Shown here piece by piece: positions 56,297 to 64,000 of a stretch of DNA of 64,000 nt; position 1 is the stretch's first letter; the number at the start of each line of letters is the position of its first letter. Source of the DNA: DATAOG01 sp963753685 (lineage in GTDB: Bacteria > Pseudomonadota > Alphaproteobacteria > Geminicoccales > Geminicoccaceae); assembly GCA_963753685.1 (NCBI GenBank), contig CAVWDE010000013.1, positions 62,001 to 126,000 of the forward strand, in the 5' to 3' direction. Under the pieces are notes generated by a model. That model did not search any database. It saw only the letters and a program-made list of their open reading frames with translations, and was not told the DNA's origin. The translations under genes and the position numbers were made by a program.

Positions 56297-56727
56297 TCAC
56301 CGTCCGCCGACAGCGGATCCCAACTGCGATCGTAGCTCATCGAGGGCGTCCTGGACCGTGCGGTTCGCTGTGTCGAGGACGATCCGCGGCCGGTCCCAGG
56401 CTTCGTACTCGCGCTCGACGACATCTCGCCAGGCAGGCAGCGCGAGACCGGCCAGATCTGCCCTGCGGGTCTCGACCCGGCGGCGATGCTCGATCGGGTC
56501 CGAGCAGACGACCTCGATCTCGGCGATGTCCGCTGAGGTCGTGACCGCCACCCGGCGCCACGCAGCGCGCGTGACGGCCAGAGGGTTGACCGAATCCGCG
56601 ACCACCACCCGGCCAAGGCGCAGGTTGCTCTCGGCCAGCGCGTAGCCGACCAGATATCCGCTCGGACCCACGTCGCCCGCCAACGTCCCGGACGACCGCA
56701 ACGCCTGCTCGATCGTGTCGATCCTCC
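56297..56727 (-). pseudogene. AAA/P-loop kinase-like ATPase, 5'-truncated remnant
   Basis: C-terminal ~140 residues of a small P-loop kinase: RIDTIEQALRSSGTLAGDVG, SGYLVGYALAESNLRLGRVV, VVADSVNPLAVTRAAWRRVA and VCSDPIEHRRRVETR, as in zeta-toxin-like/AAA kinases. The N-terminal Walker A part that should precede RIDT is absent: at about 56727 the sequence changes abruptly to AT-richer DNA with stops. Longer reading frame starts at 56701 (GTG) are therefore artefacts of truncation. Non-functional. Confidence 0.8.
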
Positions 56728-56820
56728 GTTATGAACGTTTTGATGACTTGGTCGCACGGGCCAAATCCGGAGCGGCATTTTGGCAGTTATTGTAATTCAT
56801 CCGGGAAATAGGCTGCTCCT

Positions 56821-57168
56821 TCATCTCGCCTCGGTGGCGAGCCAGGCGCGACCGAGAAAGACTGACAAAACTGCGTGAAGCGCAACCGCGGGCCATAGCA
56901 GGACGCCAGCCAACCCACCTGCGAACCCGAGGTAAGCAAGATATATCGCGACCACTGCGCTGTAGGTCAACATGCCGATCAGCGGCGGGCCCGGCCAGCA
57001 GGCGAATGCTAAAGCAACCAGGGCGATGCCCGCGACGCGCGCCACCGGTATGGCGACGCCGGTAAGCTCCTCACCCAACAACAACCACCCGACCAGCGCG
57101 GGAGCAAGCAGCAACGCCAATCCGGTCGCGCCTTCGCCGACGGCCGCAAGCATGAGCACCTTTTTCAT
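56821..57168 (-). CDS. Small membrane protein, unknown
   Basis: Protein of 115 aa with four hydrophobic segments: LAAVGEGATGLALLLAPALV, ARVAGIALVALAFACWPGPP, YSAVVAIYLAYLGFAGGLAG and LWPAVALHAVLSVFLGRAWL. Not assigned to a named family. It lies 46 bases downstream of... the arylsulfatase stop on the same strand and in the same AT-richer block, so the two may be co-transcribed. Confidence 0.7.
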   Translation of the reverse strand: MKKVLMLAAVGEGATGLALLLAPALVGWLLLGEELTGVAIPVARVAGIALVALAFACWPGPPLIGMLTYSAVVAIYLAYLGFAGGLAGVLLWPAVALHAVLSVFLGRAWLATEAR

Positions 57169-57213
57169 CAGCCATTGGCACCCAGGGCGGCCCGCGCGCG
57201 GGCCGCGCCGCGG

Positions 57214-59655
57214 TTACTGTTTCGCCGCTGACTGCCCCTCGCCGAGTTCGAAGGTCAGCTGGTCGATCTTGCCCGTGAACTTGAACGGCACATCGTAGCG
57301 ATACTCCAGCAGCGCCAACGGGGTGCGGGTGTCCTGGCCGATGTCGAAGGTCTCGTCTTCCGGAAAGGTGATCGGGGTGGTGTGGTCCAGGGAATTCCTC
57401 GCCACTTCCTTGCCGTCGACAGAAAGCACGCCCGTGCCGCCCTTGCCCAAACCGGGACCCTCCGGCTTGAAGTCGAACACGATCGTGTGCTTGCCCGCTG
57501 CCAACTCAGGCCCCTCCCACGCGGTGCGCTTGAGGTCGAGCAGGTTGTACAGGAACACGACCTTGCCCCGATTAAAGCCGAATTCGCCTTTGCTCAAGAA
57601 CAAACCGTAGCCACCGAAGCGCCCGCCCTGGGTGACGATCATGCCTTCGGCGCCACCTTCGGGAATCTCGACCTCGGCCTTGATGGTGTACGACTTGTTC
57701 AGGATGTCCGGGGCCGTGCTGGCCGGCACGCCCGTCAGTTCGCCGGAATAGGTGAAGACCGTCCTGCCTGCCGTCAGGCTCGGGCGTGGCGTATTCCAGC
57801 GCGCAAGCGTCGAGTTGTCGAGCGGCAGCACGTTGTACGTCTGCGCCTCGGCATAGAACAGGTCCTGCATCTGCTTGAGCTTGTCCGGCATCTTGGCGGC
57901 CAGGTCGTCGGCCTCGGTGGGATCTTTCAGGACGTCATAAAGCTCCCAGTTGTACCCGGTGATCACGTCGGGCGGTGTCTTCGTGCTCAGTTCCCACGGC
58001 AGCGTCACCGGCGTCGTGCACGCCACCCACCCGTCATGATAGATGGCGCGATTGCCCAGCATCTCGAAGTATTGCGTCGTGTGCCGGGTCGGGGCGTCCG
58101 CGTTCGCCTTGTCCCACGTATAGACCATGCTGACGCCTTCGATCGGGCGCTGCTTGATGCCGTTGATCATCTCGGGTTGCGGAATGCCGCTCGCTTCCAG
58201 GATGGTCGGCACGATATCGATGATGTGGTGAAACTGGCGGCGGACGCCGCCCGCATCCTTGATGTGACCGGGCCAGGACATGGCCATGCCCTGGGCCGTG
58301 CCGCCGAAGTGCGATGCCACCTGCTTGACCCACTTGAACGGCGTGTCGAACGCCCAAGCCCAGGGCGCCGCAAAGTGCGGATAGGTCCGGGCGGACCCCC
58401 AGAACTCGTACCAGAGGAACTGGTCCTTGACCGGCACTTCAACGCCATTGAAGGTGGTGAACTCGTTCGGCGTGCCGTTCAGCATTCCTTCGGCGCTCGC
58501 GCCATTGTCGCCGCTGATGTAGATGATCAGGGTGTTGTCGAGTTGGCCGAGGTCTTCGACGGCCTGGATGACCCGGCCGATCTCGTGGTCGGTGTAGGCC
58601 TGGTAGGCGCCATAAACCTCCGCTTGCTTGATGAACAGCTTCTTCTGCTCGAAGCCGAGGGAATCCCACTGCGGCAGCTCTTTCGGCCAGGGCGTCAGCT
58701 TGGCGTAGTCGGGCATGATGCCCAATCGTTTCTGGTTGGCGAAAATCGTCTCCCGCAGCTTGTTCCACCCGTCATCGAACAAGTGCATGTCGCTGATCTT
58801 CTTGATCCACTCCGGCGTCGGATGATGCGGGGCGTGGGTGCCGCCCGGGACGTAGTAGACAAAGAACGGTTTGTCGGGCGCGAGCTCCTTGAGCTGTTTC
58901 ATGTACTGGATCGCGTCATCGGCCATGGCCGTGGTCAGGTTCCAGCTGGGATGGCCCTGGAAGGGGTAGATGGCCGTCGTGTTGCGGAACAGGTTCGGCT
59001 GCCACTGGCTGGCGTCGCCGCCGACGAACCCGTAGAAATAGTCGAAGCCCATGCCAATCGGCCACTGGTCGAACGGCCCGGCCTGGCTTGCCTGATAGGA
59101 CGGCGTGTTGTGGTCCTTGCCGAACCAGGCGGTAGCGTAGCCGTTTTCCTTCAGAATCGTGCCAATGGTGCCGTTCGCGTGCAAAATGATCGAGTTGTAG
59201 CCTGGATACCCTGTGCCAATTTCATCCACGACCCCGAAGCCGGCGACGTGGTGATTGCGGCCCGTGATCAAGGCGGCCCGGGTCGGCGAGCACAGCGAAG
59301 TGGAATGAAAGTTCGTGTAGCGCAACCCGGCCTTGGCGATGCGATCGAGCGCCGGGGTCGGGATGACGCCGCCGAAGGTGCTGGGCGCGCCGTAGCCGTC
59401 GTCGTCCGTCATGATCAGCAGCACGTTGGGCGCGCCCTTCGGCGGCACGACGCGGGGCGCCCACCACGGCGTCGACTCCGAGGCCCGCTCCTTGATCACC
59501 CCGCCGAACTTGGGATCGGGCGGCGGAAGTTGCCCGCCCTCGATCGTGGTGGTGGCGGCGGGTGAGCCTGGCACGCCCGTGATCTGCTGAGCCGACACCG
59601 AGACGCAACTGACGGCAAGAAAGCCTGCGGCCGCAAGCACGCTCCGGATCTTCAC
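57214..59655 (-). CDS. Arylsulfatase (formylglycine type), complete
   Basis: Sulfatase of 813 aa. GTG 59655 has GGGAGGT at the right distance and begins a signal peptide (IRSVLAAAGFLAVSCVSVSA), so it is exported. Catalytic site CSPTRAALITGRN: the Cys would become formylglycine, requiring a maturase not seen in this window. Metal ligands in LLIMTDDDGYGAPSTFGG and IIYISGDNGASAEG; HHVAGFG and GGTHAPHHPTPEW carry conserved His. The C-terminal domain VFTYSGELTGVP to the end matches the partial sulfatase at 2-1552. Codon use is somewhat less GC-rich than the flanks. Confidence 0.96.
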   Translation of the reverse strand: MKIRSVLAAAGFLAVSCVSVSAQQITGVPGSPAATTTIEGGQLPPPDPKFGGVIKERASESTPWWAPRVVPPKGAPNVLLIMTDDDGYGAPSTFGGVIPTPALDRIAKAGLRYTNFHSTSLCSPTRAALITGRNHHVAGFGVVDEIGTGYPGYNSIILHANGTIGTILKENGYATAWFGKDHNTPSYQASQAGPFDQWPIGMGFDYFYGFVGGDASQWQPNLFRNTTAIYPFQGHPSWNLTTAMADDAIQYMKQLKELAPDKPFFVYYVPGGTHAPHHPTPEWIKKISDMHLFDDGWNKLRETIFANQKRLGIMPDYAKLTPWPKELPQWDSLGFEQKKLFIKQAEVYGAYQAYTDHEIGRVIQAVEDLGQLDNTLIIYISGDNGASAEGMLNGTPNEFTTFNGVEVPVKDQFLWYEFWGSARTYPHFAAPWAWAFDTPFKWVKQVASHFGGTAQGMAMSWPGHIKDAGGVRRQFHHIIDIVPTILEASGIPQPEMINGIKQRPIEGVSMVYTWDKANADAPTRHTTQYFEMLGNRAIYHDGWVACTTPVTLPWELSTKTPPDVITGYNWELYDVLKDPTEADDLAAKMPDKLKQMQDLFYAEAQTYNVLPLDNSTLARWNTPRPSLTAGRTVFTYSGELTGVPASTAPDILNKSYTIKAEVEIPEGGAEGMIVTQGGRFGGYGLFLSKGEFGFNRGKVVFLYNLLDLKRTAWEGPELAAGKHTIVFDFKPEGPGLGKGGTGVLSVDGKEVARNSLDHTTPITFPEDETFDIGQDTRTPLALLEYRYDVPFKFTGKIDQLTFELGEGQSAAKQ

Positions 59656-59804
59656 GGCGGACCTCCCGTTGAGGTGCTGTTCCTTGGCAAGGAAGCTCGC
59701 GCGAGAGTGGTCGCATGGGGCGGTCCACACTTTGACCCACATCAACCCGATGACCGGCTTGCTGACCGCGGATCCTGCACGGATCCGAGCCCGGTCATCC
59801 GCAA

Positions 59805-60866
59805 TCAAGCTTGGCTTGCCACGGTGGCAGGGTGCGCGCCGTCAGCGTGCCGCGGGTCGGGCCGACCGGTGCGAAAGCGGTCGCGGTAGTCCGAGGGCGT
59901 GACCCCGATCCAGCGCAGGAAGCTGCGGCGCATCCGCTCGTCGTCGCCGAACCCGCAGTGGCGCGCGACCCAGCCGATCGGCCTGGAGGTCTCCTCGAGC
60001 AGGCGTCTCGCCGCCTCGACCCGCATCGCCTCGACCGCCTTCGCGGGCGTGGCCCCGGTCGCCGCCGCATAGACGCGGGCGAAGTTGCGCGGGCTCATGG
60101 CCATCCGCTCGGCCAGCCGCTCGACCCTGAGGTCGCGTCCGAGATCGGCCGAGATCCAGGCGTGCAGATCGCCGAAGCGGCCGTCACCCAGGGCCTGCCC
60201 GGCGAGCGGGGCGCTGAACTGGGCCTGACTGCCCGGCCGCTTCAGGAACACCACCAGATAGCGCGCGACCTCGATCGCGGCGGCATGGCCGAGGTCGGCT
60301 TCGACCAGGGCGAGCGCCAGATCGATGCCCGCGCTGACCCCGGCCGACGACCAGATCGGCCCGTCCTGCACGTAGATCGGATCGGCCTCGACCCGCACCT
60401 TGGGATAGTGCGCCTGGAGCGCGCTCGCCCAGCGCCAGTGGGTGGTCGCGCGCCGGCCGTCGAGCAACCCGGCGGCGGCCAGCAGGAACGCCCCGGTGCA
60501 GACCGAGCAGGTGCGACGCGCCAGGGTCGCGCGGCCGGCGATCCAGGCGACCATCTCCGGGTCGCGCCGGAGCGCATGGACGCCGGGGCCGCCGGCCACG
60601 ATCAGGGTGTCGATCGGCCGGTCCGCGAGGTCTGCGAGCGCGTCCGTCACGATTGCGATGCCGGTCGAGGTCGCGGCCGGGCCGCCCGACTTCGTGACCA
60701 GGGTCAGGCGATAGGGCGGCGCCGCGTCCTGGGGCGCCAGGGCCGCCGCGGTCGTGAACGCCTGCGCCGGACCGGCGACGTCGAGCAGGTTCACGCCCGC
60801 GTAGGCCAGAATGACGACCTCGCGGCTCGGAGCTGGCGGCGCAGGCATGGCAGGAATCGTGGTCAT
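59805..60866 (-). CDS. GlxA-type transcriptional regulator (DJ-1/PfpI domain plus AraC HTH)
   Basis: Regulator of 353 aa. N-terminal DJ-1/PfpI-like domain: VVILAYAGVNLLDVAGPAQA, DTLIVAGGPGVHALRRDPEM, and the nucleophile-elbow Cys in RRTCSVCTGAFLLAAAGLLD. C-terminal AraC domain with two HTHs: LAERMAMSPRNFARVYAAAT and IGWVARHCGFGDDERMRRSF, ending GVTPSDYRDRF. Likely an activator sensing a small amide/amine; target may be the divergent MFS gene at 60950. Confidence 0.95.
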   Translation of the reverse strand: MTTIPAMPAPPAPSREVVILAYAGVNLLDVAGPAQAFTTAAALAPQDAAPPYRLTLVTKSGGPAATSTGIAIVTDALADLADRPIDTLIVAGGPGVHALRRDPEMVAWIAGRATLARRTCSVCTGAFLLAAAGLLDGRRATTHWRWASALQAHYPKVRVEADPIYVQDGPIWSSAGVSAGIDLALALVEADLGHAAAIEVARYLVVFLKRPGSQAQFSAPLAGQALGDGRFGDLHAWISADLGRDLRVERLAERMAMSPRNFARVYAAATGATPAKAVEAMRVEAARRLLEETSRPIGWVARHCGFGDDERMRRSFLRWIGVTPSDYRDRFRTGRPDPRHADGAHPATVASQA

Positions 60867-60949
60867 GTTGTCCTTTATGCCACAACCGCGCGCCGCTACA
60901 AGCCGGTGATCGCCGCCTGCTCGTGCGCATCGGGGGTGAAGAGGGGACC

Positions 60950-62159
60950 ATGACCGCGGAACCAGGCCTGTCGCGGACGGCCATGCTCGCGATCGGCTGC
61001 GGCTCGGCGATGGTGCTGCTGTCGTTCGGCATCCGCTCGAGCTTCGGCCTGTTCCTGCAGCCGATGAGCCTCGATCTCGGCTGGGGCCGCGAGGTGTTCG
61101 CCTTCGCGATCGCGCTCCAGAACCTGGTCTGGGGCGTCTCGCAGCCGTTCGTCGGCATGCTCGCGGACCGCTACGGCAGCGGCCGGATGCTCGCGGTGGG
61201 CGGCCTCCTGTACGCGCTCGGGGTCTTCCTGATGTCGACGACCAGCACGCCGCTCGGGCTGCATCTGAGCGCCGGCGTCCTGCTCGGCCTGGCGCTCGGC
61301 GGCACGGGCTTCGGGGTCGTGCTCGCCGCGGTCGGCCGCAGCGTCGCGCCCGAGCGCCGCTCGATGGCGCTCGGCATCACCACGGCGCTGGGCTCGCTCG
61401 GCCAGTTCCTGATGCCGCCGATCGGCCAGGCGTTCCTCGCCGCCTACGGCTGGCAGACCGCACTCATGCTCATGGCCGCGGGCGCGCTCGCCATGGTGGC
61501 ACTCGCAGCCGGCATCCAGGGCCGCCCCCAGGCCGCACCCGGCGATACCCAGACGCTGCGCCAGGCCCTGACCGAAGCCCGCCGGCACCCGGGCTATCTC
61601 GTACCTGACCGCAGGCTTTTTCGTCTGCGGCTGGCACGTGGCCTTCATCGCCGTCCATCTGCCGGCCTACCTGGCCGACGGCGGCCTCTCGACCCAGACC
61701 GCGGCCTGGTGCCTGGCCTTGATCGGCCTCTTCAACGTCATCGGCTCCTACCTCTCGGGCCTGCTCGGCGGCCACCTCAGCAAGAAATACTGCCTGAGCT
61801 TCCTCTACACCGCGCGCGCGGTCCTGATCGCGGTCTTCATCGCTGTGCCGCTCTCCGCCACTTCCGCCCTCGTCTTCAGCGCGATCATGGGCCTGCTCTG
61901 GCTCTCGACCGTGCCTTTGACCTCGGGCCTGGTCGCTCAGATCTTCGGCCCCCGCTATATGGCGACCCTTTTCGGCTTCGTCTTCCTCGGCCACCAGCTC
62001 GGCAGCTTCTTAGGCGTCTGGCTCGGCGGCTGGCTGTACGACCGCTACGGCAGCTACGACCTCGTCTGGTGGCTCTCGATCGCCCTCGGCCTGATCGCGG
62101 CCCTCCTCCACTGGCCGATCGACGAACGCGCGGTCACCCGCCTGCGCACCCAGAGCTGA
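60950..62159 (+). pseudogene. MFS transporter, one frameshift
   Basis: Inner-membrane transporter of about 402 aa, divergent from the GlxA-type regulator. ATG 60950 (MTAEPGLSRTAMLAIGCGSA) has GAGGGGA upstream. First half: FGLFLQPMSLDLGWGREVFA, GMLADRYGSGRMLAVGGLLY, VGRSVAPERRSMALGITTAL. Near 61602 the frame shifts; the second half reads YLTAGFFVCGWHVAFIAVHL, SGLLGGHLSKKYCLSFLYTA and HWPIDERAVTRLRTQS to the stop at 62159. Resembles oxalate/formate-type or monocarboxylate MFS carriers. Indel may be artefactual. Confidence 0.87.
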
Positions 62160-62421
62160 GGCGGCGCACCCGGCTACCACGGAGGGGGGAGGGTGCCGCC
62201 TGATCGCACCGACGACCTTACATTCGACCGGTGCGGCCATCTCATCCGCATGAAACGCCCTGCTGCGCGCGGGGTATCGAGGCGCACGAGCCGCGGAGTC
62301 CGGCAGCGGGCACTTCACATCCGGCGGCCACCAGGCAGCGGCCGGCGCCGGCATCGCGGCCGACCGTGACAGGCACCGAGCGGTATTCTCCCGCGTTCGT
62401 TCTCGTCGGTCGTCAAAGCCG

Positions 62422-63378
62422 TCAAGATCGTGCTTCCCGTTGGGCCCTCAGAGTCTCTGTCCATGTCCAGAAGTTGGCCACCAGCGGTCCGAACACGGTG
62501 TGACACAGACTGAACAAAGCGCCAGGCAGAGCAACAACCGGACTGAAGTGGATGGTCGCCAGGGTGATCGCCAGGCCGGAGTTCTGCATACCGACCTCGA
62601 AGCACATGGCTTTCTGATCGGCGACCGGCATCCGCATGACGCGCGCGATCAGATAGCCGGAGCCGAAGCCGAGCAGGTTGTGGGCGACGACGGCGCCGAT
62701 CAGGGACGCTGGCATCGTACGGAAATGTTCGTAGTTCGCGCCCATCACGAAACCGACCAGCAACATGATCGCGAGCACCGAGATCAGCTGAAAGGCTGCG
62801 CCGATCGGCTCGACCTTGGCGCCAAGCATGGCATGCACCAGTACGCCTAGAGCCACCGGTACGATGATGATTTCGACGATGGAGAGAAAGAGGGCGGCCG
62901 CCGAGACGTCGATCATTGTACCCACCAGCCAGAGCGTGAGGAGCGGCGTCATCAGGGGTGCAATCAGCGTCGAGACCGATGTGATCGCCACCGACAACGC
63001 AACATTGCCCCGGGCGATAAAGGTCACCAGGTTCGAGGAGGTGCCCCCCGGGCACGCACCGAGCAGCACCATCCCGATGGTGAGGTCGGTCGACAAGCCA
63101 AACATCAGCGACAGGGCGATGGCGAGGAGCGGCATCACGAGGTATTGTGCGGCAACACCTGCGAGTACTTTCCACGGCTGCAAGAGCAAGGCCTGGAAAT
63201 CACTCCTGCGCACCGTCACGCCGACCCCGAACATGACGAGGCCGAGTAACAACGATATGTTCGGCCCGACCCATGCGAACGCCGCCGGCGCGTACCAGCC
63301 AAACGCTGCGGCCAGAATCACCAAGATCGCGAAATACTGCCCGGCAATCAGAGCAGCTGTACGCAGTAGTCGGGTCAC
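62422..63378 (-). CDS. Bile acid:sodium symporter family transporter
   Basis: Inner-membrane Na+ symporter of 318 aa with about nine hydrophobic segments. GTG 63378 (VTRLLRTAALIAGQYFAILV) is chosen; the frame is open to 63507 but that part lacks protein character. LLGLVMFGVGVTVRRSDFQA, GMVLLGACPGGTSSNLVTFI (the GxxPGGxxSN motif) and CFEVGMQNSGLAITLATIHF (E-x-GxQN-x-GLA motif) are diagnostic of the BASS family. Confidence 0.94.
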   Translation of the reverse strand: MTRLLRTAALIAGQYFAILVILAAAFGWYAPAAFAWVGPNISLLLGLVMFGVGVTVRRSDFQALLLQPWKVLAGVAAQYLVMPLLAIALSLMFGLSTDLTIGMVLLGACPGGTSSNLVTFIARGNVALSVAITSVSTLIAPLMTPLLTLWLVGTMIDVSAAALFLSIVEIIIVPVALGVLVHAMLGAKVEPIGAAFQLISVLAIMLLVGFVMGANYEHFRTMPASLIGAVVAHNLLGFGSGYLIARVMRMPVADQKAMCFEVGMQNSGLAITLATIHFSPVVALPGALFSLCHTVFGPLVANFWTWTETLRAQREARS

Positions 63379-63767
63379 GGGTTGGCCACTCCGATGGGAT
63401 GACGGTCCACGAGGTCGCTCAGCCGCGGCAGGCTCTCGGCCAGCGATCACACCGGGGTCGAAGCCCCATGACAACCTCCCTTCTCGAATTGCTGAGGCCA
63501 GGGCCAAATCTGCACCCTATCGGCGGAACGAACAATCCCGGCAAAAACCTACGCGGGCCAGGAAACGCGATCAGTCGGGCAACGGCGTCACCCGCGATCG
63601 TCAGGCGCAGGGAAACCACGACCGCGACCCAGGCCGGGTTCCTCTCAGCCAGGTCGATCATCGCACGGTCGCGGGTGATCTCCGCCCTCCGCCACTGGCC
63701 AATCGACGAACGCGCGGTCGCGCGCCTGCGCACCCAGAGCTGAGGCGTCCGCCGTTGCCCTTGGCAG
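63379..63767. other. Intergenic region with a remnant MFS 3' end
   Basis: About 390 bases, no intact gene. Its right part (63685-63747) repeats the end of the upstream MFS gene including the stop. The rest resembles neither the transporter nor any recognised gene. Confidence 0.5.
63685..63747 (+). repeat. Second copy of the MFS gene 3' end
   Basis: 63 bases matching 62101-62163 at 59 of 63 positions, encoding HWPIDERAVARLRTQS and a stop (copy 1: HWPIDERAVTRLRTQS), continuing three bases past the stop. The remainder of the transporter is absent. It flanks the BASS gene on its upstream side while copy 1 flanks its 3' side, in direct orientation. Confidence 0.9.
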
Positions 63768-63791
63768 ATTCTCTGACTATAGTCAGAGAAT
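63768..63791. promoter_or_regulatory. Perfect 24-bp palindrome over the MarR start codon (operator)
   Basis: Half-site ATTCTCTGACTA followed by its exact reverse complement TAGTCAGAGAAT; the last two bases are the first two of the ATG at 63790. MarR dimers bind palindromes of this size at their own promoters, so this is most likely an autoregulatory operator, blocking transcription or ribosome access. Confidence 0.75.
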
Positions 63792-64000
63792 GGACGCGAG
63801 CAGCGTTGCGCGGGTTCGCAGCTTCAACCGGACGGTCACCCAGCGGATTGGCGCGCTGGACGACCGCTTCCTCGGCCGCGGCCGCTCGCTCGGCGCGTCG
63901 CGCCTCTTGTTCGAGATCGGCCTCGAGGGTGCCGGGGTCCGCGAGCTGCGCGCGCGGCTCAGCCTCGATTCGGGCTACCTCAGCCGGCTTTTGCGCACGC
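63790..64000 (+). CDS. MarR-family regulator, probably MarR-GNAT fusion (3' end outside window)
   Basis: The first 70 residues are present. MDASSVARVRSFNRTVTQRI, GALDDRFLGRGRSLGASRLL and RELRARLSLDSGYLSRLLRT form the N-terminal helices and winged-helix recognition helix of MarR proteins. This exact style of start is typical of MarR domains fused to a C-terminal GNAT acetyltransferase, which would lie beyond the window. A perfect palindrome covers the start codon. Confidence 0.85.
   Translation, partial: MDASSVARVRSFNRTVTQRIGALDDRFLGRGRSLGASRLLFEIGLEGAGVRELRARLSLDSGYLSRLLRT

Overview
The window is GC-rich (roughly two thirds G+C by eye) with densely packed genes, short ATGA/TGATG overlaps and many GTG/TTG starts. 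Together with TRAP-type (DctPQM) uptake, a 2-aminoethylphosphonate ABC transporter and EmrAB-type efflux, this suggests a free-living alphaproteobacterium, perhaps of the Rhodospirillales. That placement is inference; there is no rRNA or marker gene here to fix it.

Layout. 1-9.4 kb (+): 3' part of an arylsulfatase, an outer-membrane protein, two DUF4410 lipoproteins flanking a DUF1254 protein, a large MscS channel and a YSC84/SYLF protein, probably an envelope or sulfatase-linked set. 9.5-20.3 kb (-): a five-gene restriction-modification-like operon: a type III-like Res protein (BPTD_3080 type), an NYN-domain protein, a beta-class DNA methyltransferase, a DUF4062 protein, and a UvrD-like helicase with a RelE/ParE-like N-terminus. 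It carries about 20 apparent frameshifts. The methyltransferase gene is peppered with a GGTCAGTGG-type repeat and interrupted by a four-helix-bundle (S23/avd-like) gene. 20.3-21.5 kb: non-coding stretch with short direct repeats. 21.5-26.1 kb: hemerythrin protein, dienelactone hydrolase, Phd/VapC, HicBA and EttA. 26.4-32.5 kb: hydroxyacid dehydrogenase, SDR, MFS transporter, FAD oxidoreductase, AbrB/PIN pair and an orphan antitoxin.

32.6-41.6 kb: a TRAP transporter, LemA with a DUF3137 partner, a DHDPS-family lyase, a two-gene cassette of unknown function, and a CoA-transferase/MaoC pair. 41.7-41.9 kb: tRNA-Gly(CCC) and tRNA-Lys(CTT). 42.0-45.9 kb (-): phnSTUV. It is divergent from 46.3-52.6 kb (+), an alcohol dehydrogenase, an enolase-superfamily enzyme and a second complete ABC importer. 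52.7-64 kb: EmrAB-like efflux, a metallo-beta-lactamase-fold hydrolase, a 5'-truncated kinase remnant, a complete arylsulfatase paralogous to the one at the left edge, a GlxA-type regulator, a frameshifted MFS transporter, a bile-acid:Na+ symporter, and the start of a MarR(-GNAT) regulator whose start codon lies in a perfect 24-bp palindrome.

The most unusual region is 9.5-20.3 kb: an R-M-like operon with extra effector-type genes, apparently being invaded and split by a repeat-flanked four-helix-bundle element. Single-base frameshifts also occur elsewhere (about nine over the other ~53 kb), so some may be sequencing or assembly errors. Their much higher density in the R-M operon argues for real decay, but only reads can settle this.
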